Source: Mucilaginibacter terrigena (lineage in GTDB: Bacteria; Bacteroidota; Bacteroidia; Sphingobacteriales; Sphingobacteriaceae). From it: a stretch of DNA of 64,000 bases. This document shows, in pieces, positions 1-10,992 of this stretch (the stretch's first letter is position 1; every line of letters begins with the position of its first letter). Under the pieces are notes generated by a model. The model worked only from the letters and a program-made list of their open reading frames with translations. It was not told where the DNA came from and searched no databases. Position numbers and translations under genes: made by a program. The DNA is taken from NCBI RefSeq assembly GCF_004168255.1, contig NZ_SEWG01000004.1, positions 310,001 to 374,000 of the forward strand, in the 5' to 3' direction.

Positions 1-623
1 CTTTTTTTACCGTTTGGAGCAATGTATTTGACCGGGGCCGGTTTCAGCCGGGCGAAACCTTGCTGGTACATGGGGGCAGCAGCGGTATAGGTGTGGCGGC
101 TATCCAAATGGCGACCGCTTTGGGCAGTACCGTTTATGTTACCGCAGGCAGCGAGGAAAAATGTAGGTTTTGCGAAGAATTAGGTGCAACAAAAGCAATT
201 AATTATAATCATGAAGATTTTAGCGAGGCGATAGATAAACTTACCGGCGGCAAAGGCATAGATGTAATATTGGATATGATAGGAGGCGACTACACCGTCC
301 TAAACATAAAAAGCCTTGCTACCGAAGGGCGGCTGGTGCTCATCAATACAATGAAGGGTAAAAATGCAGAGGTCGACCTATCGGCCGTAATGCGCAAGCG
401 CATCAGCATAACAGGTTCTACGCTTCGGGGAAGGGATGCAGAATTTAAAAGCGTTATCGCCAAAAACCTTGAAAAACATATTTGGCCCCTGCTGGCATCG
501 GGCAAAATAAAACCTGTTATCTACAAAATTTTCGCTGCTGCCGAGGCTTCAAAGGCGCACCAGCTGATGGAAAGCAGCGGGCATATGGGTAAAATCATCC
601 TGCAGTTTGCCGTGGACAGTTAG
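1..623 (+). CDS. NAD(P)H quinone oxidoreductase / zinc-type alcohol dehydrogenase family, 3' part
   Basis: The open frame is already running at the left edge (first complete codon at base 3), so the gene is 5'-truncated by the window. The visible 206 residues start TVWSNVFDRGRFQPGE and lead into the Rossmann motif VHGGSSGIG, typical of the NADPH-binding half of the medium-chain dehydrogenase/reductase quinone oxidoreductase family (QorA/PIG3 type). Members reduce quinones or enones with NADPH in the cytoplasm. The ending QLMESSGHMGKIIL is the usual C-terminal signature. The first visible methionine-like start (TTG at 60) lies inside the domain and is not the true start. The family is clear; the substrate is not. 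Confidence 0.9.
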   Translation, partial: FFTVWSNVFDRGRFQPGETLLVHGGSSGIGVAAIQMATALGSTVYVTAGSEEKCRFCEELGATKAINYNHEDFSEAIDKLTGGKGIDVILDMIGGDYTVLNIKSLATEGRLVLINTMKGKNAEVDLSAVMRKRISITGSTLRGRDAEFKSVIAKNLEKHIWPLLASGKIKPVIYKIFAAAEASKAHQLMESSGHMGKIILQFAVDS

Positions 624-744
624 CTTTTATCTTCTGTAAGTTATTAAAATCACTAAAATGATACTGTATGCATCGCTATTTTGGGCAGTTATAACCTTTC
701 CAAAAAAAGTTGATATAAGTATTTAAATATTTGGCAATAAACCT

Positions 745-752
745 TAACTTTG
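745..752 (+). promoter_or_regulatory. putative -7 promoter box of atpD
   Basis: TAACTTTG matches the Bacteroidota -7 consensus TAnnTTTG. It lies about 75 nt before the atpD start, in the only gap upstream of the gene (624-826). No convincing TTG -33 box is seen at the usual 19-21 nt spacing, so this is a weak to moderate call. Nothing else is recognised in the 203-bp gap. Confidence 0.4.
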
Positions 753-811
753 CGCCTCTGAAATAGTACCGTTTTGTATAGAATGCATCTGTTTCATTAT
801 AAATTATTTAA

Positions 812-2332
<1,521 letters not shown>

Positions 2333-2343
2333 TAGCAAGTATA

Positions 2344-2401
2344 AAGTATCAAGTAATAAGACTTTCTTACCGCTTGATACTCTAAATATTACTTGATACT
2401 T
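2344..2401. repeat. inverted repeat between atpD and atpC
   Basis: Perfect 15-bp inverted repeat: AAGTATCAAGTAATA at 2344-2358 and its complement at 2387-2401, with a 28-nt loop. CTTGATAC also recurs as direct copies up to base 2420, just before atpC. It could form a hairpin in the atpDC mRNA, but there is no T-tract, so it is not a normal terminator. It resembles in layout, not in sequence, the inverted repeats at other gene junctions in this window. Confidence 0.8.
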
Positions 2402-2427
2402 GATACTAAATACTTGATACCAAACAA

Positions 2428-2682
2428 ATGACATTAGAAATTCTTACTCCCGATAAAAAAGTTTTCGAAGGCGAGGCCTCCTCGGTTACCCTACCCGGTA
2501 CGTTAGGATTTTTTGAGATCCTGAATAACCACGCCCCTATCATTTCAACTTTAAACGATGGCAAGTTAACCATACGTGGTACCGCAGGCGCTAAAGAAGA
2601 AATATTTTTTATCCAGGGTGGTGTGGTAGAAGCCTTAGATAATAAGGTTACCGTATTGGCCGAAGGTATTACACACAAGTAG
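2428..2682 (+). CDS. atpC: F1Fo ATP synthase subunit epsilon (short form)
   Basis: 84 aa, beginning MTLEILTPDKKVFEGEASSVTLPG, the N-terminal beta-sandwich of the F1 epsilon subunit that joins the gamma stalk to the c-ring. Textbook epsilon subunits have about 130-140 residues; here the protein stops after the beta domain (KVTVLAEGITHK). The C-terminal helical hairpin that inhibits ATP hydrolysis in E. coli and Bacillus is therefore absent. Short epsilon forms are, as far as I know, normal for Bacteroidota, so this is not taken as a truncation. A terminator hairpin follows directly. Confidence 0.95.
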   Translation: MTLEILTPDKKVFEGEASSVTLPGTLGFFEILNNHAPIISTLNDGKLTIRGTAGAKEEIFFIQGGVVEALDNKVTVLAEGITHK

Positions 2683-2703
2683 AACTTTTTATACTGATAA
2701 ATG

Positions 2704-2737
2704 AAAAGTCCGGTCAGTATTGGCCGGACTTTTTTTG
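2704..2737 (+). terminator. rho-independent terminator of atpDC
   Basis: Stem AAAAGTCCGG (2704-2713) pairs with CCGGACTTTT (2724-2733), followed by a run of T to 2737. The A-run on the left also makes it usable for the convergent gene ending at 2759. Confidence 0.9.
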
Positions 2738-2758
2738 TGTTCTTTGAAATTCTATTCG

Positions 2759-3685
2759 TTAATTTTTACCTGTGGTTTCCATATTGGCAGCAATTACCAT
2801 AGGGTAAGTTATCATAATTGGCCCTTCTAAAGTTTGCTTAAGCTCAACATCCCCTTTTATATGTTTGGTAATAATTGATTGGGTTATCCAGCCTGTTTGT
2901 TTATCAACTTTTATTTTAGTGGTATTAGTACCGACAACATTTAATAAGCGCATAAAAAAATTATTCGCTTTTTTATATGCCGGCGCCTTATCGGGTGATA
3001 TAATGGCATTCCCGCTTATTTCGTAGCTATTATTGGTAATATTATCTAAGGTAAAGATGGTTTTAGTTTTAGCAGAAATAGCCGCGGCTTCCAAATTCGT
3101 TTGGTTTGTCCAGGTGCCTTTAACAGCAATGGCTGTTTTCGGAAAGATAACAAACGATTCCTGTAAGTTACCCTTTATTGTTTTAGCGCCGAAGGATTGC
3201 TGAAACTGTGTGAGCAATTGAGCTTTTTTCTGCTCATCCATTTGCGGGAACCCCTTAAACAGGTTTTCGAATATACGCTCAGTATTTTTTACCGCAATCA
3301 CTTGTCCCCGTTTACTCATCACTATGGTAAAAGATTTGCCTATCAGGTTTTTCATCACTTTCGTGAAAATATTGGTGGTGTCGCCGCTTTCGCTGTCAAA
3401 ACTCATTGCTTTTCCACCTATCTCCATATTCATGGCAATGCTTTTATAAACTACATCCATGTCATAAATAGTATCCTGCACGGCCACAACTTTGTGTGCC
3501 ATTTTACCGGTAATAGTTGTTTTTACAATTTGATGAGTCCCTTGAATAAGTTGATCGATATCCATTTTTACATTCACTGTTAAATAATAGGTACTATCTT
3601 TTTGAAGTTTCAGTTCGAGCTTGGCTTTTTGTGCGTAACCGCTAACGGTTATTAGTAGTAGTAATAAGGTAAAGATTTTTTTCAT
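2759..3685 (-). CDS. secreted DUF6263-like protein
   Basis: 308 aa with a clear Sec signal peptide (MKKIFTLLLLLITVSGYAQ, cleavage after AQ near residue 19). The rest is a beta-rich periplasmic or exported protein with patterns such as GKSFTIVMSKRGQVIAVKN and GDVELKQTLEG. These fit the DUF6263 family found in Bacteroidota, whose function is unknown. It is monocistronic and convergent with atpC. No catalytic motif is visible. The family assignment is from memory of the pattern and is less certain than the secretion call. Confidence 0.7.
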   Translation of the reverse strand: MKKIFTLLLLLITVSGYAQKAKLELKLQKDSTYYLTVNVKMDIDQLIQGTHQIVKTTITGKMAHKVVAVQDTIYDMDVVYKSIAMNMEIGGKAMSFDSESGDTTNIFTKVMKNLIGKSFTIVMSKRGQVIAVKNTERIFENLFKGFPQMDEQKKAQLLTQFQQSFGAKTIKGNLQESFVIFPKTAIAVKGTWTNQTNLEAAAISAKTKTIFTLDNITNNSYEISGNAIISPDKAPAYKKANNFFMRLLNVVGTNTTKIKVDKQTGWITQSIITKHIKGDVELKQTLEGPIMITYPMVIAANMETTGKN

Positions 3686-4068
3686 GTATGCTTTTAAATG
3701 AGAGTAAATATGCTGATAGTTTTTAGGGATAGCAAATGATGTTATATAACGCGGATGTTATCAAATTTTACAGCCACCCACCCAATTTCACGCCGAATTT
3801 TCGTCATTTGCTATGCATGCATAAAAAACATACTAAATACCGTTTTAAACTTTGGTATAAGTTGTTAAAAATTATATTCTATATTTACATAAATAATCAG
3901 ATTATTATATTGATAATTAAACAAAATCAATATAAAATACTTTTTTAAAGTTTTTGCTTGCACCTATTGCTATTCCTTATGGCTATATCTACCTTACAAA
4001 TACACAATACAACTTAAATCGCGCGGGCAACTTTTTGCAGGCATAACGATCAAAAACGCTTTATAAAA
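3686..4068. other. AT-rich gap between the DUF6263 gene and ilvD
   Basis: 383 bp holding the divergent promoters of the DUF6263 gene and ilvD. No exact TAnnTTTG box is placed convincingly. A 70-codon open frame (3736-3948) ends in an isoleucine-rich tail, but this is what AT-rich DNA encodes by chance and no attenuator hairpin follows it. No T-box or riboswitch-like fold was recognised by eye. Confidence 0.6.
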
Positions 4069-5778
4069 ATGAGTTCATCATCAGATAATATATCCGCTGT
4101 AGAGATAAATAAGTACAGTAAAACCTTCACCCAGGACGAAACCCAGCCTGCGGCTAAGGCCATGCTTTACGGTATTGGCCTTACTGATGATGATATGCAA
4201 AAAGCGCAGGTTGGCGTAGCCAGTATGGGATACGACGGCAACACTTGCAATATGCACCTTAACGACCTGGCCAAACTGGTTAAACAGGGCATCTGGGATG
4301 AAGATATGGTGGGCCTTATCTTCCATACCATTGGCGTAAGCGATGGCATGAGCAACGGCACCGAAGGCATGCGCTATTCATTAGTGAGCCGCGATATCAT
4401 TGCCGACTCGATAGAAGCGGTTACCGGCGCCCAGTACTACGATGGTTTAATTACCCTGCCCGGTTGCGATAAAAACATGCCCGGCTCTATTATGGCAATG
4501 GGCCGTTTAAACCGCCCGTCTATAATGGTATACGGTGGTACTATTAAACCCGGCCACTGGAAAGGCGAAGATCTTAACATTGTTTCGGCTTTTGAAGCCC
4601 TTGGTAAAAAAATAGCAGGTCAAATCACTCCCGAAGATTTTATAGGTGTGATAAAAAATGCCTGCCCAAGCGCGGGTGCCTGCGGTGGTATCTATACGGC
4701 TAATACTATGGCTGCCGCTATCGAAGCGTTGGGGATGAGTTTGCCCTATTCCTCATCAAACCCCGCGTTAAGCGAAGATAAAAAAGCAGAGTGCCTTGCA
4801 GCCGGTAAAGCCATCAAAATATTATTAGAGAAAGACATCAAACCATCAGATATCATGACCCGCGCGGCTTTCGAGAACGCGATAGTGGTGATAATGGTTT
4901 TGGGCGGCTCTACCAACGCGGTATTGCACTTGATAGCCATGGCAAAAAGTGTTGGGGTAAAGGTTACACAGGATGATTTCCAAACCGTAAGTAACCGCAT
5001 CCCGGTACTGGCCGATATGAAGCCGAGCGGTAAATACATGATGGAAGACCTGCACAACATAGGCGGCGTGCCTGCTGTGATGAAATATTGCCTGGCACAA
5101 GGCTGGCTTGATGGCAGTTGTTTAACCGTTACAGGCAAAACCATAGCAGAGAATTTAGCTGATGTGCCTGAACTTGATTTTGAAAGTCAGAAAATAATAT
5201 TCCCGGCAGAAAACCCAATTAAGGCAACCGGGCACTTACAGATATTATACGGAAACCTTGCCGAAGGCGGTAGCGTTGCCAAGATCACCGGCAAAGAGGG
5301 TACCAGCTTTGAAGGCCCTGCCCGTGTTTTTGATGGTGAGTTTGAACTGATACACGGCATCCAAAGCGGCTTTGTTAAAAAAGGCGATGTAGTGGTTATC
5401 CGCAACGTTGGCCCTAAAGGCGCACCGGGCATGCCCGAAATGCTGAAACCCACCTCTGCTATATTTGGCGCAGGCTTGGGTAGCTCGGTAGCGTTAATTA
5501 CCGATGGCAGGTTTAGCGGCGGTACGCACGGATTTGTCGTCGGTCATATTACACCAGAAGCTTATGACGGCGGGGGCATTGCCTTTGTAAAGGATGAGGA
5601 CAGGATATTCATCGATGCCATAAACCGCACCATTAACGTAATGATAAGCGACGAAGAGTTTGCCGCCCGTAAAGCTGCCTGGAAACAACCGGCTTTAAAA
5701 GTGAGCAAAGGCCTTTTATACCGCTACGCCAAAACCGTAAGCAATGCTGCCGAAGGTTGCTTAACAGATGAAATGTAG
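4069..5778 (+). CDS. ilvD: dihydroxy-acid dehydratase
   Basis: 569 aa, full length. It dehydrates 2,3-dihydroxy-isovalerate and 2,3-dihydroxy-3-methylvalerate to the 2-oxo acids, the last shared step before transamination to valine and isoleucine. Cys60 (GNTCNMH), Cys133 ([10 protein letters not shown]) and Cys205 (SAGACGG) match the Fe-S cluster ligands of the IlvD/Edd family, and GRFSGGTHG lies near the C-terminus. It is the first gene of the ilv-leu operon. The stop codon TAG touches the first base of the inverted-repeat element that fills the gap to ilvB. Confidence 0.97.
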   Translation: MSSSSDNISAVEINKYSKTFTQDETQPAAKAMLYGIGLTDDDMQKAQVGVASMGYDGNTCNMHLNDLAKLVKQGIWDEDMVGLIFHTIGVSDGMSNGTEGMRYSLVSRDIIADSIEAVTGAQYYDGLITLPGCDKNMPGSIMAMGRLNRPSIMVYGGTIKPGHWKGEDLNIVSAFEALGKKIAGQITPEDFIGVIKNACPSAGACGGIYTANTMAAAIEALGMSLPYSSSNPALSEDKKAECLAAGKAIKILLEKDIKPSDIMTRAAFENAIVVIMVLGGSTNAVLHLIAMAKSVGVKVTQDDFQTVSNRIPVLADMKPSGKYMMEDLHNIGGVPAVMKYCLAQGWLDGSCLTVTGKTIAENLADVPELDFESQKIIFPAENPIKATGHLQILYGNLAEGGSVAKITGKEGTSFEGPARVFDGEFELIHGIQSGFVKKGDVVVIRNVGPKGAPGMPEMLKPTSAIFGAGLGSSVALITDGRFSGGTHGFVVGHITPEAYDGGGIAFVKDEDRIFIDAINRTINVMISDEEFAARKAAWKQPALKVSKGLLYRYAKTVSNAAEGCLTDEM

Positions 5779-5865
5779 CCCCCTAACCCCCTGAAGGGGG
5801 AACAAAGGAGCTTAATATATAACAAAGAAATTAACTAAAACACTCCCTTTAGGGGGTTGGGGGGC
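5778..5865. repeat. junction inverted-repeat element, family A (ilvD/ilvB)
   Basis: Left arm GCCCCCTAACCCCCTGAAGG (continuing GGG, from 5778) and right arm ending AGGGGGTTGGGGGGC (to 5865) are near-complements about 22 bp long around a 42-nt AT-rich loop. Each arm is itself a small hairpin (CCCCCTGAAGGGGG; CCCTTTAGGG). The element starts on the last base of the ilvD stop codon and ends 2 bp before the ilvB ATG. A second copy is at 12031-12120 and a half copy at 12932-12955. Confidence 0.85.
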
Positions 5866-5867
5866 AA

Positions 5868-7619
5868 ATGGAAACACAAACAATCACACAGGAAATCGGT
5901 GAAACTGCAGAAGCGGTTAAAACACCAACAACAGAACTTACAGGGTCGGAAGCATTATTAGAAGCTTTGATCGTGGAAGGTGTGGAAACCATTTTTGGTT
6001 ACCCCGGCGGTGCTATTATGCCTATTTATGATGCCTTATATCATTACAATGATAAACTGAACCATATCCTTGTACGCCACGAGCAGGGCGGCATCCATGC
6101 CGGTCAGGGTTATGCGCGTACATCGGGCAAAGTTGGCGTTGTGTTTGCCACCAGCGGCCCCGGCGCTACCAATTTGGTTACCGGCCTGGCCGATGCGCAG
6201 ATAGACAGCACGCCATTGGTTTGTATTACCGGGCAGGTTTTCGCGCACCTTTTGGGTACCGACGCCTTCCAGGAGACAGACGTAATTAACATTACCACCC
6301 CGGTTACCAAATGGAACTACCAGGTGACAGACGCTACCGAGATCCCCGAGGTTATTGCCAAAGCATTTTACATTGCCAAAAGCGGCAGACCCGGCCCGGT
6401 TTTGATAGATATCACCAAAAACGCGCAGATCCAGAAGTTTGATTTTGCAGGATATACACAATGCGATCACATCCGTAGTTACAGGCCAAAACCAATCGTT
6501 CGCCCGCAGTATATTCAAGAGGCAGCAGAACTCATTAACTCCGCCAAAAAGCCTTTCATCTTATGGGGACAGGGCGTAATATTAGGCAGCGCCGAGCAGG
6601 AGTTTAAAGCCTTTGTAGAAAAAAGCGGCATCCCGGCGGCATGGACAGTTCTTGGTGCGGGCGCTATCCCGACAGATCACCCACTTAACGTGGGTATGCT
6701 GGGCATGCACGGCAACTACGGCCCTAACGTTTTAACAAACGAGTGCGATGTGCTTATAGCCATAGGCATGCGCTTTGACGACCGCGTAACCGGCCGCCTG
6801 GATAAATATGCTAAACAGGCTAAGGTTGTTCATTTGGATATTGACCCTGCCGAGATCGATAAAAACGTAAAATCAACCGTACCCGTTTGGGGCGATTGTA
6901 AAGAGACCTTGCCAATGCTTACTGCTTTGGTAGATAAAAAAGCCCATACCGAGTGGCACAATAAGTTTAAAGACTACACCCGCCAGGAAGTTGAGCAGGT
7001 TATTCATAAAGAACTGAATCCTACCACTGTAGAAATGACCATGGGCGAGGTGATCAAACAATTGAACGAGATCACCAAAGGCGAAGCTGTTATCGTAACC
7101 GACGTTGGCCAGCACCAGATGGTGGCCTGCCGTTACGCGCAATTTAACAATACCCGCAGTAACGTTACCAGCGGTGGCTTAGGTACCATGGGCTTTGCCC
7201 TGCCGGCAGCCATCGGCGCTAAGTTTGGCGCGCAGGACCGTACCGTGGTTGCCATTATTGGCGATGGCGGTTTCCAGATGACCTGCCAGGAGTTGGGTAC
7301 CATTATGCAAAGCGGTATTGATGTGAAGATCATCATCCTCAACAACCGTTTCCTGGGTATGGTAAGGCAATGGCAGGAACTGTTTAACGCCCGCCGTTAC
7401 TCGTTCGTGGATATTGAAAGCCCCGATTTTGTAGCACTGGCCGCAGCTTACCGCATCCCCGGCAGGGTGATAGACGACCGCAAGGACCTTCCATCGGCAC
7501 TGAATGAAATGCTGAGCACCCCGGGATCGTTCCTGTTAGAAGTAATGGTGACCAAAGAGAACAATGTATTCCCAATGGTACCGCAGGGATGCAGTGTTAG
7601 CGAGATCAGGTTAAAGTAA
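5868..7619 (+). CDS. ilvB: acetolactate synthase, large (catalytic) subunit
   Basis: 583 aa, thiamine-diphosphate enzyme that condenses two pyruvates to acetolactate, or pyruvate with 2-oxobutyrate to acetohydroxybutyrate. It shows FGYPGGAIMPIYDAL, the catalytic Glu72 in RHEQGG, ATSGPGATN, the central FAD-associated domain, and the ThDP motif GDGGFQM (465-471) followed by NN at 492-493. An N-terminal extension of about 25 residues precedes the domain; the ATG at 5868 is taken because it follows the repeat element directly. It is paired with ilvN 20 bp downstream. Confidence 0.97.
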   Translation: METQTITQEIGETAEAVKTPTTELTGSEALLEALIVEGVETIFGYPGGAIMPIYDALYHYNDKLNHILVRHEQGGIHAGQGYARTSGKVGVVFATSGPGATNLVTGLADAQIDSTPLVCITGQVFAHLLGTDAFQETDVINITTPVTKWNYQVTDATEIPEVIAKAFYIAKSGRPGPVLIDITKNAQIQKFDFAGYTQCDHIRSYRPKPIVRPQYIQEAAELINSAKKPFILWGQGVILGSAEQEFKAFVEKSGIPAAWTVLGAGAIPTDHPLNVGMLGMHGNYGPNVLTNECDVLIAIGMRFDDRVTGRLDKYAKQAKVVHLDIDPAEIDKNVKSTVPVWGDCKETLPMLTALVDKKAHTEWHNKFKDYTRQEVEQVIHKELNPTTVEMTMGEVIKQLNEITKGEAVIVTDVGQHQMVACRYAQFNNTRSNVTSGGLGTMGFALPAAIGAKFGAQDRTVVAIIGDGGFQMTCQELGTIMQSGIDVKIIILNNRFLGMVRQWQELFNARRYSFVDIESPDFVALAAAYRIPGRVIDDRKDLPSALNEMLSTPGSFLLEVMVTKENNVFPMVPQGCSVSEIRLK

Positions 7620-7639
7620 TACCCCCAAACAAAAACAAC

Positions 7640-8245
7640 ATGGAAACTCAAGATAACGACAAGCAGGAATATAACATAACGGTTTATACCGAAAACCAGA
7701 TCGGTTTACTAAACCGTATTGCCATCATATTTACGCGTCGTAAAATAAACATCGATAGTTTGAACACCTCTCCTTCTGAGATCGAGAGCATCCACCGTTT
7801 CAACATCGTGATAACAGAATCGGAAGAAGTAGTGCGTAAGCTTACGCGCCAGATTGAAAAACAGGTGGAAGTGCTTAAAGTATATTACCATACCAACGCC
7901 GATGTGATCTGGCAGGAACTGGCCTTATACAAGGTATCTACCGATGTTATTGCCGAGCGTGTAAGTGTAGAGCGTTTGCTGCGCGAGAACGGCGCCCGTG
8001 TTGTGGTTCTGCGTAAGGACTACACCGTGTTTGAAACAACCGGCCATCGCGAAGAAACCGATAACCTGATCAGCATTTTGCAGCCTTACGGCCTGATAGA
8101 ATTTGTACGCAGCGCACGCGTAGCCATCATCAAAAATAGTGAAGGCTTCAACAGCAAACTCCGCGAGTTTGAAAGGCTTGAACCGGGTGAGGATGTTATC
8201 GAAAATGAATATTTAAACAAGGGGCAAAAGGTGTTCACGATGTAG
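7640..8245 (+). CDS. ilvN: acetolactate synthase, small (regulatory) subunit
   Basis: 201 aa. An N-terminal ACT domain (about residues 12-85: NITVYTENQIGLLNRIA, then IHRFNIVI) is followed by the ALS_ss_C domain. It binds the feedback inhibitor (valine in studied enzymes) and stimulates IlvB. It is slightly longer than E. coli IlvH (163 aa), which is usual for Bacteroidota. The very short gap to ilvB fits translational coupling of the two subunits. Confidence 0.96.
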   Translation: METQDNDKQEYNITVYTENQIGLLNRIAIIFTRRKINIDSLNTSPSEIESIHRFNIVITESEEVVRKLTRQIEKQVEVLKVYYHTNADVIWQELALYKVSTDVIAERVSVERLLRENGARVVVLRKDYTVFETTGHREETDNLISILQPYGLIEFVRSARVAIIKNSEGFNSKLREFERLEPGEDVIENEYLNKGQKVFTM

Positions 8246-8250
8246 GATCA

Positions 8251-8322
8251 GCCCCTCCCGACCCTCCCCGGAAGGGAGGGCAATTAAAAGTCTCCCCTAC
8301 CGGGGGAGATTTAGAGGGGGCC
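8251..8322. repeat. junction inverted-repeat element, family B (ilvN/ilvC)
   Basis: GCCCCTCCCGACCCTCCCCG at the left and GGGGGAGATTTAGAGGGGGCC at the right are imperfect complements. Each half folds alone (CCCTCCC/GGGAGGG and TCTCCCC/GGGGGAGA), giving a REP-doublet layout. It begins 5 bp after the ilvN stop. Other copies are at 14035-14125 and 27879-27944, with a partial one at 19369-19403. Confidence 0.85.
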
Positions 8323-8401
8323 AAAAAGTAAATTATAAATCACAATAAAAAATAACCGGTGCAATCAACAAAGCATCGGTGTAATCACAAAAAGTAAAAC
8401 A

Positions 8402-9460
8402 ATGGCAAAACTAAATTTCGGCGGTAGTGAAGAAAACGTAGTAACCCGCGAAGAGTTCCCTTTAGCAAAAGCTCAGGACGTATTAAAAGACGAAGTTGTA
8501 GCAGTAATTGGCTATGGCGTTCAGGGTCCGGGCCAGGCGCTCAACCAAAAAGACAATGGTATTAACGTAATTGTTGGCCAGCGCAAAGGCACAAAAACAT
8601 GGGATAAAGCAGTAAACGACGGCTTTGTACCCGGCGAAACCCTTTTTGAAATTGAAGAAGCCCTTGAAAGAGGAACTGTTATTTGTTATTTATTAAGCGA
8701 TGCAGCGCAGATAGCTTTATGGCCAACTGTTAAAAAACATCTAACCCCGGGTAAAGCACTTTACTTCTCTCATGGTTTTGGCATTACTTTTAACGAGCAA
8801 ACCGGCATCGTCCCTCCTGCTGATGTGGATGTATTTTTGGTTGCACCTAAAGGTTCGGGCACATCATTGCGCCGTATGTTCCTGCAGGGCCGTGGCTTAA
8901 ACTCAAGCTACGCTATCTTCCAGGATGCTACAGGTAAAGCTTTTGAGCGCGTTATTGCTTTAGGTATTGCTGTTGGTAGCGGTTACCTGTTCGAAACAGA
9001 TTTCCGTAAAGAAGTTTACAGCGATCTAACAGGCGAGCGTGGTACGCTAATGGGATGTATCCAGGGTATCTTCGCGGCACAGTACGAAGTATTGCGCGCT
9101 AACGGCCACTCACCTTCAGAGTCCTTCAACGAAACTGTTGAAGAGCTTACCCAATCGTTAATGCCATTAGTTGCAGAAAATGGTATGGACTGGATGTACG
9201 CTAATTGTTCAACTACCGCGCAGCGTGGCGCTTTAGACTGGTGGAAGAAATTCCGTGATGCCACTAAACCGGTATTTGAAGACCTTTACAAAAGCGTTGC
9301 AACCGGTGTAGAATCACAAAAATCTATCGACAGCAACAGCAAAACCGATTACCGCGAAAAGTTAGACGCGGAATTAAAAGAATTACGCGACAGCGAATTA
9401 TGGCAGGCAGGCAAAACTGTACGCAGTTTACGCCCCGAAAACCAGGCTGTAGAAGCATAA
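8402..9460 (+). CDS. ilvC: ketol-acid reductoisomerase
   Basis: 352 aa. It isomerises and reduces acetolactate or acetohydroxybutyrate with NAD(P)H and Mg2+. The nucleotide-binding loop reads VIGYGVQGPGQALN (about 35-48), closer to the GYGSQGxGQ form of fungal enzymes than to the GYGSQGHAHA form of most bacteria. The knotted C-terminal domain carries the acidic metal ligands in DLTGERGTLMG and ESFNETVEEL. It is preceded by an 80-bp AT-rich stretch after the family B element, which could contain an internal promoter, though no clear box was found. Confidence 0.96.
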   Translation: MAKLNFGGSEENVVTREEFPLAKAQDVLKDEVVAVIGYGVQGPGQALNQKDNGINVIVGQRKGTKTWDKAVNDGFVPGETLFEIEEALERGTVICYLLSDAAQIALWPTVKKHLTPGKALYFSHGFGITFNEQTGIVPPADVDVFLVAPKGSGTSLRRMFLQGRGLNSSYAIFQDATGKAFERVIALGIAVGSGYLFETDFRKEVYSDLTGERGTLMGCIQGIFAAQYEVLRANGHSPSESFNETVEELTQSLMPLVAENGMDWMYANCSTTAQRGALDWWKKFRDATKPVFEDLYKSVATGVESQKSIDSNSKTDYREKLDAELKELRDSELWQAGKTVRSLRPENQAVEA

Positions 9461-9466
9461 TATAAT

Positions 9467-9527
9467 AGTGGCAGTGGCAGTTTTAAGTGGCAGTAATTTA
9501 ACTGCTACTGCAACGGCCACTGCTACT
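9467..9527. repeat. junction inverted repeat (ilvC/leuC)
   Basis: AGTGGCAGTGGCAG from 9467 and its imperfect complement CACTGCTACT near 9518-9527, with further GTGGCAG and CTGCTACTGC copies in the middle, make a palindromic unit just after the ilvC stop and 20 bp before leuC. It is unlike the C/G-rich families A and B in sequence but has the same position and layout. Confidence 0.7.
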
Positions 9528-9547
9528 TTTACTAATAGAATATTACA

Positions 9548-10960
9548 ATGGGACAAACATTATTCGACAAGATTTGGGATGCACACGTCGTCAGTAGCAA
9601 CGAGGGTTTCCCCGATATTTTGTACATCGATACACATTTTATTCACGAGGTAACCAGCCCGCAGGCATTTGATGGTTTGCGCGCAAGAGGGTTACCGGTT
9701 TTCAGGCCACAACAAACCGTTGCCACGGCCGACCACAACGTCCCCACCTGGGACCAGCACTTACCCATTAAAGAAGAACTTTCCCGATACCAGGTTGATA
9801 TGCTCACCAAAAACTGCGCGGAGTTCGGCATCGAACTTTACGGTTTGGGGCATCCATTCCAGGGTATTGTCCACGTTATAGGCCCCGAGCTGGGCATCAC
9901 CCGCCCGGGCGGCACTTATGTTTGCGGCGATAGCCATACTTCAACACACGGCGCCTTTGGTGCCATTGCGTTTGGTATAGGTACATCGCAGGTAGAGCAG
10001 GTGATGGCCACCCAATGTTTACTGCAATCCCGCCCAAAGAGGATGAAAATTGAAGTGAACGGAAACCTTCAAAAAGGCGTTGGCGCTAAGGATATCATCC
10101 TGTATATCATATCGCAGATCTCAGCCGCAGGCGGTACAGGTTATGCGGTTGAATATGCCGGCGATACCATTCGCGCGTTAAGCATGGAAGGCCGCATGAC
10201 CATCTGTAACATGAGCATTGAAATGGGTGCCCGTTGCGGATTGATAGCGCCTGATGAAACCACCATCAACTACGTAAAAGGCCGCGAATTTGCCCCTAAA
10301 GGCGAAGAGTGGGATAAGGCGGTAGCTTACTGGCAAACACTGTACTCTGATGAAGATGCAGAGTTTGACAGCGTACTAAGCTTTAAAGCCGAAGATATTG
10401 AACCAATGATCACCTACGGAACTAATCCCGGCATGGGTATCGGCGTTACGCAGCACGTTCCCGAAACTGCTTCGTTTGAGCAAAAAGAACAAGGCTCATA
10501 CAAAAAAGCCCTTGATTACATGGGCCTGCATGACGACCAGCAACTGTTAGGCAAACCTATCGATTACGTGTTCATCGGCAGCTGTACCAACAGCCGTATC
10601 GAAGACCTGCGCGAGGTTGCCCAATTTGTAAAAGGCAAACACAAGGCAGATAACGTTACCGTTTGGGTTGTACCCGGCTCTAAGCAAGTGCAGGAGCAAG
10701 CCATCCGCGAAGGTTTGGATAAGATCTTTGACGCGGCAGGTTTCCCGCTTCGCGAACCGGGCTGCAGCGCATGCCTGGGTATGAACGAGGATAAGATCCC
10801 GGCAGGTAAATATTGTGTATCCACCTCAAACAGGAACTTTGAAGGCAGGCAAGGGCCAAACTCACGTACTTTCCTGGCAAGCCCGCTAACAGCGGCAGCA
10901 AGTGCAATTACCGGGGTGGTTACGGATATAAGGGAATTTCTGTCTGAAGAAGTTGTCTGA
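9548..10960 (+). CDS. leuC: 3-isopropylmalate dehydratase, large subunit
   Basis: 470 aa, aconitase-superfamily subunit that with LeuD interconverts 2- and 3-isopropylmalate through a [4Fe-4S] cluster. The three cluster cysteines are Cys346 (GSCTNSR), Cys406 and Cys409 (PGCSACLGM). [21 protein letters not shown] is the usual substrate-site segment. The TGA stop (10958-10960) lies inside the left arm of a 17-bp inverted repeat. This means the last codons have probably been remodelled by the element that separates leuC from leuD. Confidence 0.97.
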   Translation: MGQTLFDKIWDAHVVSSNEGFPDILYIDTHFIHEVTSPQAFDGLRARGLPVFRPQQTVATADHNVPTWDQHLPIKEELSRYQVDMLTKNCAEFGIELYGLGHPFQGIVHVIGPELGITRPGGTYVCGDSHTSTHGAFGAIAFGIGTSQVEQVMATQCLLQSRPKRMKIEVNGNLQKGVGAKDIILYIISQISAAGGTGYAVEYAGDTIRALSMEGRMTICNMSIEMGARCGLIAPDETTINYVKGREFAPKGEEWDKAVAYWQTLYSDEDAEFDSVLSFKAEDIEPMITYGTNPGMGIGVTQHVPETASFEQKEQGSYKKALDYMGLHDDQQLLGKPIDYVFIGSCTNSRIEDLREVAQFVKGKHKADNVTVWVVPGSKQVQEQAIREGLDKIFDAAGFPLREPGCSACLGMNEDKIPAGKYCVSTSNRNFEGRQGPNSRTFLASPLTAAASAITGVVTDIREFLSEEVV

Positions 10961-10992
10961 ACTCGAATTAAAAGAATTGATGAATTAAAAGA

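Noticed and set aside
3736..3948. Open frame with an Ile-rich tail upstream of ilvD, possibly an attenuator leader peptide
   Set aside because: The Ile codons are expected in AT-rich DNA, there is no terminator/antiterminator pair before ilvD, and attenuation of this type is not established in Bacteroidota.
9468..9653. Short frame encoding a Thr/Ala-repeat peptide between ilvC and leuC
   Set aside because: It is made by the GTGGCAG/CTGCTAC repeat and overlaps the start of leuC in another frame.
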